Source: Adineta steineri
Taxonomy: Eukaryota; Rotifera; Eurotatoria; Adinetida; Adinetidae
Assembly: GCA_905250115.1 (NCBI GenBank)
Contig: CAJNOI010000263.1
Coordinates: 33,858-97,857 of the forward strand
DNA length: 64,000 nucleotides
Direction of reading: 5' to 3'
In this document: positions 1 through 13,718 of the stretch, one piece after another
Position numbering within the stretch: position 1 is the stretch's first letter
Layout: each line of letters starts with the position of its first letter
Notes under the pieces: model-generated
Seen by the model: the letters and a program-made list of their open reading frames with translations, nothing else
Database searches by the model: none
Told to the model about the DNA's origin: nothing
Position numbers and translations under genes: made by a program

Positions 1-284
1 TCTTCATCTTCTCTTCGTTCATATTTATCAGCACGATTTTCATATTTATCAGCTTCACGTTGTTCATGACCTCTTTCAAAATCTCGAAATTCGCCTTCGA
101 CTTTTCCTTCTTCACGGCGAAAATCATTGATGAGACCTGGTTCACGTTCACCTTGACGTTCACGATTACCTTCAAATCCACGTTCACCTTCAAAGCCACG
201 TTCACGACCACCTTCAAAGCCACCTTCACGACCACGTTCACGTTCACGCTCACGTTCACGATTACCTTCAAATTCACGATCCAT
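1..284 (-). CDS. Arg/Glu/Gly-rich low-complexity protein, 5' part (partial)
   Basis: The minus strand is open from an ATG at 284-282 to the window edge, giving about 94 residues with no stop. The protein starts MDREFEGNRERERERERGRE and repeats GFEG, RER and GNRE motifs before a more mixed acidic/basic stretch containing two copies of ADKYE. It has no Cys, no membrane segment and no signal peptide, so it is probably soluble and intrinsically disordered. The codons CGT, GAA and GGT dominate. The plus-strand reading of the same bases (a run of Phe/Thr) is an antisense shadow. The 3' part lies outside the window. I do not recognise a family; hydrophilic disordered proteins of this kind include RNA-binding RG-rich tails and desiccation-related proteins, but neither role can be shown here. 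Confidence 0.6.
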   Translation of the reverse strand, partial: MDREFEGNRERERERERGREGGFEGGRERGFEGERGFEGNRERQGEREPGLINDFRREEGKVEGEFRDFERGHEQREADKYENRADKYERREDE

Positions 285-3200
285 ATTGATTTATAAGTTT
301 ATTTTTTCTTTACAATAAATAATCTACACATAAAATATCCTCCTTTATATACGGCAATACTATTATTCACCTTTATACATCATTATGGTTATTATTAAGA
401 GCCACGCCCATCATATCAAACTATCAATCCAGACTCCAGGTAAAAGTGCATATACAAATATCTTATTTTTTTATATAATATTTAACCAATGATAAACAAG
501 CAATATACGCACGTTATTACGATTTTGATAAATAACAAGAAGATATTTCAGATGAATAATAATAAATTACCTATTAAATTTTTATGTTCGCAATTGTTTT
601 TAATGAAGAGCAAGAAAAGAATTATGAAGATGATTAATTCAAAGAAATAAATTTAACATTTTATTTGCTATTTCTAATATGCGTTCCTTTATCTCTAAAC
701 GATTCTATATTGCTAAACTTTTTGAAAAACTATATATACACCTATACAGTAAAAGATGAACAAGATTTGATATCTCTCTTTAATTAATCAATTTTTATTG
801 ATTAAACTATTATTTTCATTAGAATCTAATCAGAATAATAGTCATCTGTTGAAAAAGTGTTCGATCTTAATGAGAATCTTTGTAATATATAATTTTCAAT
901 AAAACTATTTTTCAAATTAGATTCAAAAATATCAAATAATTACAGAAAAGTATTTTATTGAATTTAGATAAACCATACATCGTCAACATAATATCCTTAT
1001 AGATGTGTAAAAATATACTACCTCGACATAGAAAACAACATTTACTGATTCTAATTGGAAATAAAGTCTATATTTCGCATGATTACAATATTAACTTATT
1101 ATATTTTTATTTTATTATATGATCAAAGTGTACGAACTATAGCAACTTTCTTGTTTGATATTACAGGTAGATAAATGAAAAAATATAAGTAATGAAATTG
1201 ACTGGATCAAGAAAAAACACGTGATATTTTTTCATTCTCATAGTACGCACTACGATAGAATATAAAAATAAATACATATTATGTGTGATAATGAATAACA
1301 AACTAAATATATGCACTATTAGACATTCGTTTTTCTTTATTAGTAAAGCATATTATGATAATACTACTAGAACGATCGTTTGAAAATAAATTCATTTGAA
1401 ATTGAAAAGCAGATATGACAATTGCTAACTTATTTATAATCGAGTTGACTTGAAAGAGAATAAACAACATGACAAGGTTTATTCATAAACTAAAAACAAA
1501 ACTTTGAAGAATTTTTCTTGCCTTATTAAAATCTATTCAGAAAACAAACCGATTCCACTATTTTTTTAATTAGAAAAAAAGTAAGATTTTTTTTTGCTTA
1601 ATTGCTAAATTCGCCTCGATGAAGTTATAGTCAATTTATATAAAACCAAATTTCATCAATCTATTGATGTAATAAGATTATTTTTCTACATGAATATTTT
1701 CACTTATCAGAAGCGATAGAGAGAGGTACCAAGTTTGTTTCCTGAAAGTTTCAAACGATTTGGTGAATGTTGTGTATTTCCTATCCCAAGTACCATGGAA
1801 GTAGCCAAAAATATAAAGAATGCTTTTCATACTTCCTATAAATCAGATATTTAATCCAGATAAAAATTTATGCTCAAAATAGTAAAATGAAGTTCTATTC
1901 TATTTTTATACCATCCGGTGAACGTATCTTTTTCTTTTTTTTCTAATTTTAAAATATATAGCAATTATGAATAGATTTTGTTTTTTTTCACGAAAAAACT
2001 TAAAGAAAAATAAATTCGATTTGAATGAATATAATATATATGTAGTTTTTTTGTGTACTCAAAAAGTGAATACATTATAAAATTTAAATCTAGTGTTCCC
2101 ACATTTATTCTAAATAGGATGAAAAAATATACTTACTATGAGATTTTATGAAATAATGAACAAATAATACTACTTTTGCTTTCTTCTAATAAATAATCGA
2201 AGTTGATCAACTACTTTTTATCGGAATAAAACATGTAATATATGAAAACAGAATGTTAAAAAAGAGCAAATTATAGTATTAGAAGAACCATAAACTGTAA
2301 TAAGTTTCATAATTTGTTCACATACGCATTTTTATTCACTATAAACAATATGCTGATGACGATTAGTTTTAACAGTTCATACAAATATTTTTCATTTTTT
2401 TTCTACAAATGAAATAGAAAAATGTAAAATAAAACAAGTTATTCATTTGTTTTTCTTTCTTCAATCTAAAGAAAGATAAGAATAATATAATTTTCAATAC
2501 ATATAATTTTAGTACACGTTTATCATTGTTTATTAGATTTAATTTAATTTAAAATATTCTTTGTAATTATTAACGAAACTAGGTCTGGCCAAAATCAAAA
2601 TAATAATAAAAATCAAACTTTTACTAACTTTTCTTACTTAGTAATCTGAAAATGACATGCAATATTTAATAAAGAGACATACTTTACAATAAAAGAATGT
2701 GGATAAACTATTATGTAGTTAAATATTTGTGTTACTAACAAAGTTATATTCAAAAACTTTGACAATGAGTCCTCCTTGTATTGATTGTATAAAAGAAAAC
2801 TAGATATTTATTTGTTTTTCTTGCTATTTATGAAATATGGAACGCTCTTTAAATACTATCTTCATGAATATTGAACTATAATCATCATGAAATAGTTGTT
2901 TTGTTTCTAGACTTCGTATATAGAAGAAAGAAAATATTATAATTACTTTTTCATTCTTATCATCAATGTAACTACATTACACTCAGTTTAGAACAGCAAA
3001 AGAGAGGATAGCAATGGAAGAACTTATCCTTCAATGTCAATTAGCAGAACGTGGACCATGTAATATTATTCTGCAACTGTAGCTATATTTGGGTCTATCA
3101 GAACATTAGCAAGCAAAAAAATACTAATGACATCTTCTGTGCAGATAAAAAATTTGAGAATCAGTTTCCATCAGTTGATAATGAAAAAAAATCAACAAGA

Positions 3201-6200
3201 AAATGCATTTGTTGATATTTTTCTGAACGATTCATATAGTGGATAATAATTCTCTATATTTCTCATCGAAATATTTTAAATGATTATGTATGGAACCATA
3301 TGGGTAATTATTCATCATAGAGTAAACATAAATCTATACATGGTTAGTTGCATATATAAGAAAAGATACTGATGATGTGTTTACAGCTGTTTTTTTCAAT
3401 TCGGTATTATAAACTTGATTTTATTATTGTTTTAGATTTATATTTTCTTCTCCATCATCACAAAAACTTCTAGGTACATCATATATATTATGATAAGATA
3501 ATATGAAAGCGAGTGTACGATGTTGATATAACAATTCACGTATGAATACTAGGAATTTATGAGAGCAATAATTAGACGAAAATTGTCGTATTCTTAGTTT
3601 CGATCAGTTATTTTATCAAAGAAATAAAAAAAAAAGATTTAAGATTTTGAAAGATGCTTGCTTTTCTTTGAAGAGGATGTCTTTGATAAATGAGAGGGTA
3701 ATATAGTATTAAAAATATTTTGTGATACGACTATATAAGAACCAAATGAGGTTATGCAGTAAACCTGACATATTATTCACTGACTTTCGTTCGATTTTTT
3801 TACAAGTGTAATAATTATCGCATCACTATATAAAAACGACTTAGGTCTATTATTTATCTTTTGATATAAAAGAATAGATTCAATTCATATTCCGATTCTT
3901 TTTATCTTTTGTGTATTTTTCTAAACTACATTACATACATCGGTAAGAATAAAAATTTTCTAAAAATAATTATATGTTATACTGACTTTATACAGATGCT
4001 TTTTCATAGTACCGATAAAATATTAATAGTTCGACAATGTCTTTCTCTTCGTTTTCAAAAAAGTTGTAGGATTTCACATCAATAGTATTATGGGTTATTT
4101 AGTAAAAGAATAAATCCATTGATGTTTTTAGGAAGGTCATATACTGAGAAATTTTTCATAGAATCACATTGCAGTCAACGTGATGCTTTCGGAACATCCT
4201 TGAGAACCATTTTTCTATTCTTTCGTCAGTTACTGTGGTTATATAAATTTAGATAATAAGTAGTAAAAATAAATACTTTGTTAGCCAAAGGCATAAGATT
4301 AATATATAAACAAAGGATCAAAAGAATCTTTTTTGAATATAGGTCATTTTTTTCATTTATAATTAGCTATAAAAACTAAGTAGAATTTTTTTCTTTATTT
4401 CACAATTTCTTTCTTTTTATAAGTCAAAGTGCAAAAATAAAAAAGATTAATATCTTATAAAACTAATATTATTTGCACTGAGAAATAAAATATAAAATTA
4501 TAAATGATGTATTGAGTAAGTAGTTAAGTTTACTCTGACAATATAAGATCGATACAAAATTGTTTGATTTACTCATATTCATATGTTATTTTTTTTTGTA
4601 TCCTGTAAATCGTCTTTTACAGATCAAGTACCATAAAAAAATACTTCTGTATTAGTGTTGTTTAAGTAATTCTCATTGTCTATATGAATTTATCAGGATA
4701 GTTTTGAATCATTTATTCTAACAGAAAAAATGTTATGTTTTGTTTCTTTGCATGTCATCACTAATTATCATTGAATTGTTATAAAAAGAAATAATTTAAT
4801 TTATTCGCTTTTCTGCTTTTGTTAGGACTACACAGTAGCATATATTTTCTGACAAGATTATTTTGTCAAGCGGAAATGATTTACTTGACAAATATAGAAT
4901 TTTAAGTTTAGCAAAATTTATTTGCAATACTTCATTTATATGTAAGATTAGTTACTGTTCTATAGAATTTTCTAATTCTATCTCATTAATTTTTTTTATT
5001 TATTAGTATAATCTCAATAATCAAATTTCGATAAAGATCATTTAATAATATAAGTTGAAACAGATCCAATTCTAAAATATTTGACATTTTATTCAGGTAA
5101 TATATAGGCACGTTGATGTAATCTGTTTTTTAATATATCTTGAAAAAGATTAATTCAGAGATCATCTCTTTATATATCTGTTCTCAGATTAGTATTTATA
5201 TCATTTAGCAGTGATGAAACACCTTATTATTAAATATACTAGAATTTTTTTTTAATTATAGTAGGCGATATTAGTGATGTGGTACATATGTCAGGTCAGG
5301 AAATATCATGTATGGCTTTAACAAAAAACAAAAAAATTCCATTTTGATAACATTCTCATACAATTATGCATCGAAGCATATGAAAAAAATTGTTTTTTTC
5401 TACAGTTTAGATTTAGTTAAAATATTAAGATAGTTTTTTTGTAATATTCATCCTATCTGGTTATATGTGATATCTTAATAAATGAATGAAATATAGAAAA
5501 ATTTGATCAGTCAACAAGCACAAGGTTATTCTATTATAAATTTTTATCAGCTGTTAGTAATATAAGAAAATCTTATAATAATTAAAAAAATATTATGTAT
5601 TTTTATGTAATTTAAATGAGAGATTATTTCTGTCTGTTATATTTTTCAAACACATATTTGTCTGTCTGATTAAAATCTTCCTATACTATTCTACCTCAGT
5701 TATAGGTAAAAACATATGCAGTTAGTGATGTAAAAAAATGTATATCGCTGCATACATGTGGTTTATACTCGATGTGCACACAGAAAAAAAAGAAGAAGAA
5801 CAAATTATTATTGATGCTTTTAAAGAAAGAAAAAAAAAGTGTGAGGACAAAATATGTAATATATATTATGAGTGTATTGTTAGTTGAATGATAAAAAAGA
5901 ATAAATCGTAGTGTTTCATTTGATTGATGCATCTCTTTTTTCTTCTTCAAGGTCGTGATAAAAGAATGAACGCATTAGATTTAAGTAAGTGTATATTTAT
6001 CAAATCAAAAATATTCTAGTCATTTTTGTTTAATATATTCATCGAAATTGAAGGAAATATTGAAATTATAAATAAAGTTTTTATTAGACGATGTAACAAT
6101 TCGAGGGTATAGTAGTGAAAATATTAGCTTGACTTTATCTTTAAGATTTCCGAACATTCTTCGGTGTTTTGGAAAAAAACAGGAACAAATATAGCGTTCT

Positions 6201-8064
6201 TTTTCCTTTATCTTTTGGATAATCTTGTTTCTAAGTTTTGAATAAATACAGATAACTGATTTAGTATGAAATTAAAAACAAGTTTTAAACTATTTCATTA
6301 GTAAATTATCTTTTGTTTTATTTTAAGACAAGGTGAATTGTAGACTTATATAAGAAGCTCTTTCTATTTTTATTAAGCTAATATAATTCAAAAATTACTC
6401 TTATTAAATTTTATGCCTTTAGCTTAAGATTATTTTTATTAGTAAAATTAAAGTTACATAATCATGCAATTACCATCAGTCTGTCTTATATTAAATTTCA
6501 AAGTTAAGTGAGTTTACATTAGCTAAACTAAAAACTAATATATGTTTTTCAAAGAATTACAAATAATTAATCCTTTCTTCACTAATTTCTAAACGTTATT
6601 GTGAATGTAAAATAAAAAGATATGAAATTGCTCTATGTGTACATAGTAGTTTAAAACAGAATACTATTTATACGTACTTATATATTCAAACAATAACATA
6701 CATAAGAGTTTACCAACGTATTTTCATATAATTATTAACCTTACTTTTGTAGCAAGAAAAACATGTATTTGTCAGAAATAAATTTAGTTATATGGTAATA
6801 TTTTATGAGAACAAAGAAACATAATCTATCATATTAATTTAACATAGTATCTTACAAAAGAAAAATTATAGCAAGTCAAAACTAATTTTTAGTCTGTAAA
6901 ACGTTAGTATATATTAGAAGAATGAATATAATTATGCTTACTTTTAAAGAAGAATCTAAACTATAGTTTTAGAGATTCTAAATGAATATGAAATGTATGA
7001 TTTACATGAATTTATCCATCCAAATGATTGCATTTACGTTCAACTTGCTACATTATCTTCCTAATGTCAAGTTTCTGTACTGAAAATAAATGTCACATAT
7101 TTCTTGTGATTCTTTAATCAGCGAATGAAAGAATAATCTACTAGAATATTTGAGAATACTTTTGCGTATTAGAAAAAAAGGAAACCAAATACTGAAAGAG
7201 TAAAAACATGTTTCTTTACATTTTTTCTTTTTTATTATAGACAAGTTGTGTTTATATATAGATATTACAATTCAATAATATTTCAATAAATTATCATTTC
7301 TAATTGAAACGCCAAATAAAACAATTATTATGAATTCATTAGATGATGTTTATTATGATAGACAAATGGTAAGATTTTATTTCTTTTTCTTCTCAATATA
7401 TCTAGCATAAATTATTTTGATCTGTATAATTTTGAGATTATTTATATATATGTCATATTCGATTTAGAAAAACTTATCATTGTTTCTATATATAAATATA
7501 GTAATTTTGACATATTCAGATCTACACTAACATTTGTTTCTTTTATAACAAACAAATTAGTTGAGCAGTCTAGGGTAATGATATCAAGAAATAATATTTC
7601 CAAACCGTTGATTTTGAAAATTCATTATATAAATAAGAATGTATGGAAACAAACATTTCCGCTCATACTAGTTCCTAATTTTAGAGAGGAAACTCTTGAA
7701 TAACAAAGTCTGCTAGACATATTCTTGATCGTTTTTGCTCAAAGAATGAAAACTTTTTTTGTTATTCAAAATATTTCTCAATTTATATTAGTAAATGATG
7801 AAATGTTTTTTTAATCATATACATTTCATCTAAAAATATAAAAGTCATGAAGTAGTTTATTTATAGTTTTCTCACAGTAGATTTACTTAATTAAAACTTA
7901 TGAAGCTTTTCATTAGTCTAGTTGGAATTTCTTTAAGAACACTAGCACATGTATACAATAAGCATACTGAACTCTTACGAGAAAAATCTTACGAATCTAT
8001 GACAAAATCTAACAGAATAAGTTTCTAACATTATATTACGAAATAGAACAACGCATTTCAACCA
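285..8064. other. Gene-poor AT-rich stretch of about 7.8 kb
   Basis: Both strands are closed by frequent stops, and the few ORFs of 60-85 codons (for example at 5696-5950 and 7053-7244, minus) have poly-Lys/Phe composition without domains. I see no RNA gene, clear transposon end or telomere-like tract. One short plus-strand patch at about 3014-3082 (MEELILQCQLAERGPCN..., then a stop) looks slightly coding and may be a gene remnant, but it is too short to assign. Confidence 0.5.
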
Positions 8065-10676
8065 ATGACTTCAGGAATACATTATTGCGGACAAAAGTCA
8101 CATGATTCTACTAATCGATGTGTTATATGTGGATCAAAATCAATTGGAATAAACTTTGGAGTATTAACATGTGCCCCTTGTAAAGGTATTGCATTATATT
8201 TTTATTTATTCTTTTATATCATATTTGCTTTTATTTTATTTGAAAATAAAAGCTTTTTTCCGACGAAATGCACGACGAAAAGAAGTAAGAAAAACAGTTG
8301 TTTTCCTACTGAAAAGCTATTTATTATTGTTGTTGTTTAGCTTCTTGAATTACCATGTCGACATCGTGATATGAGTGTGGAAATGATGAATAATCACGCG
8401 ATGAATGAAAGAGCGATGCGTTATTTACAAATTCGTCGATGTTCATCATGTCGATTGCGTCGTTGTTTTGATCTGGGAATGAAAGAAGAATTAGTTCGCA
8501 CAGAAGAAGAAAATAAACGATATAGACAGCTTCTTGATGTAAATCGTCGACAACGAGAATTATTAACACAACAAATACGAGAAATAAAGGAATTATCAAT
8601 TCCTCAGGTAAATATTGATCGTAGGAAATAGATGACTGAAAACGAAATAATTTGATCGTTTATTAGTATAAAATTATTCATTTCTATTTTGAACTTATCA
8701 TTTATGTTGTCTCTACGTATAAAACGTGTGTTTTATCAGTATCTAGTAAAATGAGAAGTTTTAGTAAACGTAATAGATAACATAGATCTACAAAGATTGC
8801 CCAGATTTAATGGCACGGATATGCTTAGTAATAGACAGAATATAAGAAGAAGTTTTATAAAACTAAAGAAAAATAGTCCTTTGAATCAGTTGATCCGATG
8901 AATACTTTAGCGTAGTTCTATTTCTTTATTATATATATATATATATATTCATATTTACTAGATATAACTAGTAAAATTATCAGTATTTAATATAGTTTGA
9001 CTCATTTAGACAACAGTTATTGACTAATCACTCATATAAATTTAATAGTATCGAAAAGAAAGATTTCTTCATCCTTTATTTTGAATATTATTATCAAGTC
9101 AAATTTATGTATATAGTATTCTCCAATATATACTGCATACATTTCTGATATATTGACCATAGAATCTTACTTTTACTGTACATCTTATATATATAAGTGT
9201 ATATCACATGTGAGTGTTAAACAGTTCGTTTCTATATTCTTCTTCTGTACGATATAGTTGCTTTCTATACGCTCGTCATTAATTCCAGAGTACTTATCGA
9301 ATACTTTTTCTGCATGAGATTAAAAAAACTAATTTCATATTTAACCTCGAGAGAAGACAATTAATTCTTATTTGCACCATTTATTTGACTTCCTGAAAGA
9401 TTATAAGTTGTCAAAAGATAATATAAAATATATATTTAGGATGAATATCGAATGTAGAAAAAATTTGAATGTGAAGAATCCCTTCAACTTACTTTCCTTT
9501 ATCATATTGGTTCATCATGTAGTCTAACGAATACATAAAATAATAATTGTTCCGGTTAATTAAAATATATCGAGGTCAACGTTCTCAAAACAAACAGTGA
9601 ATAAATATTAATGAACAAGATTTAAATAAACAACTAACTATTTTGATGTTATATTGGTAGCTAAGAAACTTTATTATCTTTCCAGCGTCATCATATTCTA
9701 AAAGATAACAATAATTTGTGAATGATCTCTACATATTCATCTTCATTAATTAAAGTGTTGTAAGGATTACTTCTATATTGCTTTATATTTTCTTTTGCAG
9801 CATATGGTAGATAATATTGATCTATCAGCAGAAATAGACTGGCGTCATTTATCAAATATTGTTTATGCTTATGAGTCATGTTGTATTAAAACTTATCTTC
9901 GACAACGTTCTTCAGTTATTTTCAATAGACCACCACAATCACCAGATGAACAACCATATAATATATACCCAACAACTATAACAATGAGTATAGTTCTGGC
10001 AGTTTCTTCATTTCTTAAAACATTACCAGCTTATTATTCTCTTCCTCGTTCGACTCGAAACTATCTATGTAAAACTAATATTCGACCATTAATCTTTCCT
10101 AATCTTCATGAACTCAATCAATCATGTTATGCTGAACCATGGCAGGTAAAAAAAGAGTCAAAATCATCCAAAAATAGTTATTTATTTCAACAAGATCAAC
10201 GATTGTTTCTTGTTGTGTTCTAGGTGAATGCTTATAATAAAACATGGCAATTAATTTGTGGTATACAATTATATGAAGAATTTAGTAGAGCTGAAAAAAT
10301 GGCTGAGAAATCATGGATAACTGATCCAATAGTGACACGTTTATTTGTTGTCATCTTATTTTTCTCTACTCCTCTTCATTATCATCATGATTCTCCAACA
10401 AAAATACTAAAGAAAAAACAAGCTATTTTTCAAGCTCAAAATGCATATATAACACTTTTATGGAAATACTTAACATACCGTTATGGATCAGTAGGATCAA
10501 TTCGAATTTATCTAAATCTAGTTCATGTATATATGAAAATGCAGGAAGTTGGATATGGTATGTATATGCAATTGACAACACAAAAAGATTTAGTTGCAAC
10601 ACATGAAACTCTAAGCAAATTGGTTACACTTGATATTAATGATACGCAAGAGCAAAGAAAAACAATTAGAAATTAA
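8065..10676 (+). CDS. Nuclear hormone receptor (five exons, about 405 aa)
   Basis: This is a ligand-type nuclear receptor transcription factor. Predicted exons are 8065-8185, 8253-8284, 8341-8607, 9801-10145 and 10224-10676; all junctions are GT-AG and keep frame (introns 67, 56, 1193 and 78 bases). Residues 19-39 form the first zinc finger with exact C-x2-C-x13-C-x2-C spacing, followed by the CKAFFRR recognition helix (P-box residues APCKA). The second finger starts at Cys57 and ends at C85-SS-C88, then CRLRRCFDLGM. It is odd: no second Cys lies between Cys57 and Cys85, and the spacing is about 12 residues longer than usual. After a Lys/Glu/Arg-rich hinge, exons 4-5 give a roughly 270-residue helical region in the position of the ligand-binding domain. 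The large third intron may hold regulatory DNA. The family is confident; the subgroup and ligand are unknown. Confidence 0.88.
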
Positions 10677-11470
10677 CATTAACAATGTAATTTTGGAGAT
10701 GAAAGAACTGAAATATCTTATATGTATATTTTATTTCAAAAGAAATAAAAGATATGAAAATGCAATTGAATGATTTGACAAAATTGAACAAATACAACGG
10801 ATCAGCTGTGTGCTTAAGACAGTTTACTTTTATTCTTTTTTTGTATGTAACATGACCTATATGTCTGTGATTCTTTTTTTTTGCTTAATTTACTCTATCT
10901 CAATTAATGATAACAGTAACCATTTTTCATTAACTTAAACAATAAAAAATGAATTGAATATTTTGCCATTAACTTAATTCGATCCTAAAGAGAATAACAA
11001 TTATTATAAATTATATTTTACCGATATTCAGGAGTTAAATATTCATAGTAACATAAGTGATGGTAGTTTTTATTATGATGAAATGAGGCAAGAAAACAAA
11101 CGTGAATATCGTTTATCATGTCTCTTGATATTACGTTTGTTGTTTATTATTTTTGCTTTCATAGATTTTTATTCATGAAATGTTAATTGATTTATGTTTC
11201 ACACCCACAAGTTATCGGAGAACGTACACAATTTTTCACACGAATAAAAAAGAGATAATATGCATATCTAATCGAACCAAGAAACATATCAATAATTGGC
11301 TTTGTGATCGATTATCAATGCATCGACAATGGTCTGCATCAAAAATTAAGATGTATGAATTATCAATTCTAAAATTTTGTCTCCTCCTATAAATATATTA
11401 CTATTCATTCAATTGAATCAGTTAGCTAAATAATAACAACACAGGTGAAATCATCAAACTTACTTGGATA
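10677..11470. other. Intergenic region after the nuclear receptor gene
   Basis: AT-rich sequence with no supported gene. An ORF at 11180-11392 (plus) lacks any recognisable domain or coding-like composition. Confidence 0.45.
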
Positions 11471-11748
11471 ATGTTCTCTTCATGGTTTGTAGTATTGATG
11501 TTACTTCCATGTATACAATTGGCTTTTTCTTATGTTGCCGGTGAGTAATTTAAGACATAAAAATAACTTCATATTTGAGGGTGCGTGTGCGCGAGGATGT
11601 AGATAACTAATCAACATTCATACACACACCCCGCGCACACCCACACCCATACCCAAAAATAAATTTTGTTTCGTTTTAGAGTTGCTTTTATTATGGTTGT
11701 CCTACATCAAAACGATTTCGACATCAAGCCGTCAATATTATCAAATGA
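11471..11748 (+). CDS. Possible small secreted peptide precursor (two exons, phase unresolved)
   Basis: Exon 1 (11471-11540) starts with ATG and encodes a signal-peptide-like run, MFSSWFVVLMLLPCIQLAFS, ending at a strong GTGAGT donor. After an intron with a TTTTAG acceptor, 11680-11748 reads SCFYYGCPTSKRFRHQAV... and stops at TGA. The Cys-x4-Cys-Pro-x-x-Lys-Arg spacing is that of vasopressin/oxytocin-type peptides, here with a dibasic site. However, the conserved Asn5 and the Gly amide donor are absent and no neurophysin follows. The donor leaves one base, whereas this exon-2 frame needs none, so a straight splice does not give the peptide. Using the next AG (11681) instead gives a different 54-residue tail. 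It could be a pseudogene, a mis-modelled gene or chance. The intron contains a telomere-like palindrome. Confidence 0.3.
11574..11656. repeat. Telomere-like palindrome 1
   Basis: A G/T-rich arm (GGGTGCGTGTGCGCG) is followed about 30 bases later by a C/A-rich arm (CCGCGCACACCCACACCC). The arms can pair as a hairpin and the C-rich arm carries TGTGGG-type repeats in reverse complement. Confidence 0.6.
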
Positions 11749-12444
11749 TTCACACATAAAAGTTAAAGAAACTAAATACAACCAGCCATATGTCAGTCTC
11801 ACAGAGATCGTACGTAACAGTAGTCAGTTTTTGTTTAAAATGTAACAATGACATTTTTTTATTCTATCGTTCAGTTATTTCGTATTATCGATGAAGTTTG
11901 TTTCATTGTTATAATATGATTTGAATTTAGTCGTAGAAAATACATACCAATAGTGATATATTTTAACTTATATTGGATCGGAGAGTAATTATTCAATGAT
12001 TGTATGTTATGTTGTTTTATGGAAATCAATATAAATTATTAATAGGAAATAAAAAGAATAGTGTCTCTTTAAATACAGTCATAGTTCACAGTTTGCACCA
12101 AGTTGTGATGGACCTACTGAGAGTGAAGTAGATAATATAGTACATTGGTTTGTTATCTATTCTTGGTAGTTCCATTACATCCTATAGCAAACATCCATGT
12201 TTTTTTTGTGTTTTATTGAATATCTGTTACAGCTTCATGTTTTAGTATCAAACAATATCTATCTATACATTGTAATCTTTTATCAATAGACACAAATTCA
12301 AGTTTAATTATACAACAAATAAAGCAATGATTTTATTTAAACAAAAAAATAATATGTTGATTAATTCAAGTTAAACAAAAGCAATACAATAATAAATATG
12401 AATCTAATCCGAGTTCAAAATATAATAATTGAAAACTAGTATGA
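11749..12444. other. Intergenic region before the 3' end of the polycystin-like gene
   Basis: AT-rich, no supported gene. Several AATAAA-like motifs on the minus strand downstream of 12445 could serve polyadenylation of the large gene. Confidence 0.35.
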
Positions 12445-13718
12445 TTAAACTCCAGCTCTTTTTAATTTTAATAATTCTTTTTTTTGATCGATATAAATCT
12501 AAAATAATAATAGAGAAAGAAATAATTTTTAAATGAAAATAAATTATTATATGATAATATACTCGATCGATTGCTTCTAATAATTGATCAATTTTATCAG
12601 GAAAATTTTCAATTGGATCAACATATTGAGAACGCATTCGAGAGTCTTGTATTTCATAAAGTTCTTCAACATTTGGTCTTCGCAAATCTAAAATATCAAA
12701 TAAAGAATTTTTATTTAAATTTATTAAATAGTTTTTACGTGTCCAATTTAAAAATTTCTTTAACATATATGATAAAATTTGTTGATCTTCAATTGGAGTT
12801 TCTTCAACATGATGAAAACCATCATTAAGTATTGAAATAAACATACTTAAACATATAAAAACAACAATAATAATAAAGACTGAAAAACAAAATGGACCCA
12901 GAAATGGATCAGCTCCAGTAAAATCAGTTGCATCAAAACTCATTAATGTTATTTCAAATAACATTTGAGCTGTTGATAATAAACTTGAACATGATGCAAT
13001 GCTTGAAGTAAATAATAAATAAAATAATGAAAGAAAAGACATAAATACAATTGAAAACATAAATGAAAATGAAATAATGTCTTTTGTAACATATTTAAGT
13101 GTTTGAACAAATATTCTTAATGATTTATTAAACCGAATAAATTTAATAAATTTAATTGTTCCAAAAAAACAACAAAAACCAAGAAGAGATGTTAAAACAT
13201 CATCAACATAAACTATCATTTGTAAATTAATATAAACATAACCATTTGTTTCGCGAAAAAGTGAACTTAAGCGATTATATTCTTTAAAACGCCAAATATA
13301 AATAATAATACTTGTAATCGAACAACTTATTATACCAATTTGAATTACTGACCAAAATTCATAAAAATATTCTAATTTTAGTTTAATTAATAATTTTATT
13401 TCAATAATAAGAAAATAAATAATAAAACATATATAAATAATTGTACAAATCAATTGTGTTAATGATGTAAATACTAAATCAAAACAAAATTGTCAATGTA
13501 AAGTCAGTGGTTTAGAAAAAAAATCTCATACCATAGAAATTAAGTGGTTCAAAACGAGCGGATGAATGAATTCCACTTGCAGATAAAAATTCGAGCAGAA
13601 AAGTAACTGAAGTAAACAATGCAACATTTGGATTATATAAAGTTAATTGAATAATAACAGCTCTTGTCTTAGAATCAATCCATTGTAATTGATGAAGTAA
13701 AGATAAATTACTTTTAAT
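12445..13718 (-). CDS. Polycystin channel domain, C-terminal part
   Basis: Part of the giant gene (exons 13532-13718, 12563-13473, 12445-12498). After the gap comes LQWIDSKTRAVIIQLTLYNP with LLEFLSASG, the conserved end of the polycystin extracellular domain. Five hydrophobic helices and a pore-like segment FEITLMSFDATDF follow, then the last helix and SMFISILNDGF. The terminal exon adds IYIDQKKELLKLKRAGV and a stop. This is the TRPP-type cation channel core. Confidence 0.85.

Noticed and set aside
60-296. Plus-strand ORF of Phe/Thr repeats
   Set aside because: It is the antisense of the charged Arg/Glu/Gly-rich reading on the minus strand, whose codons and ATG context are far more protein-like.
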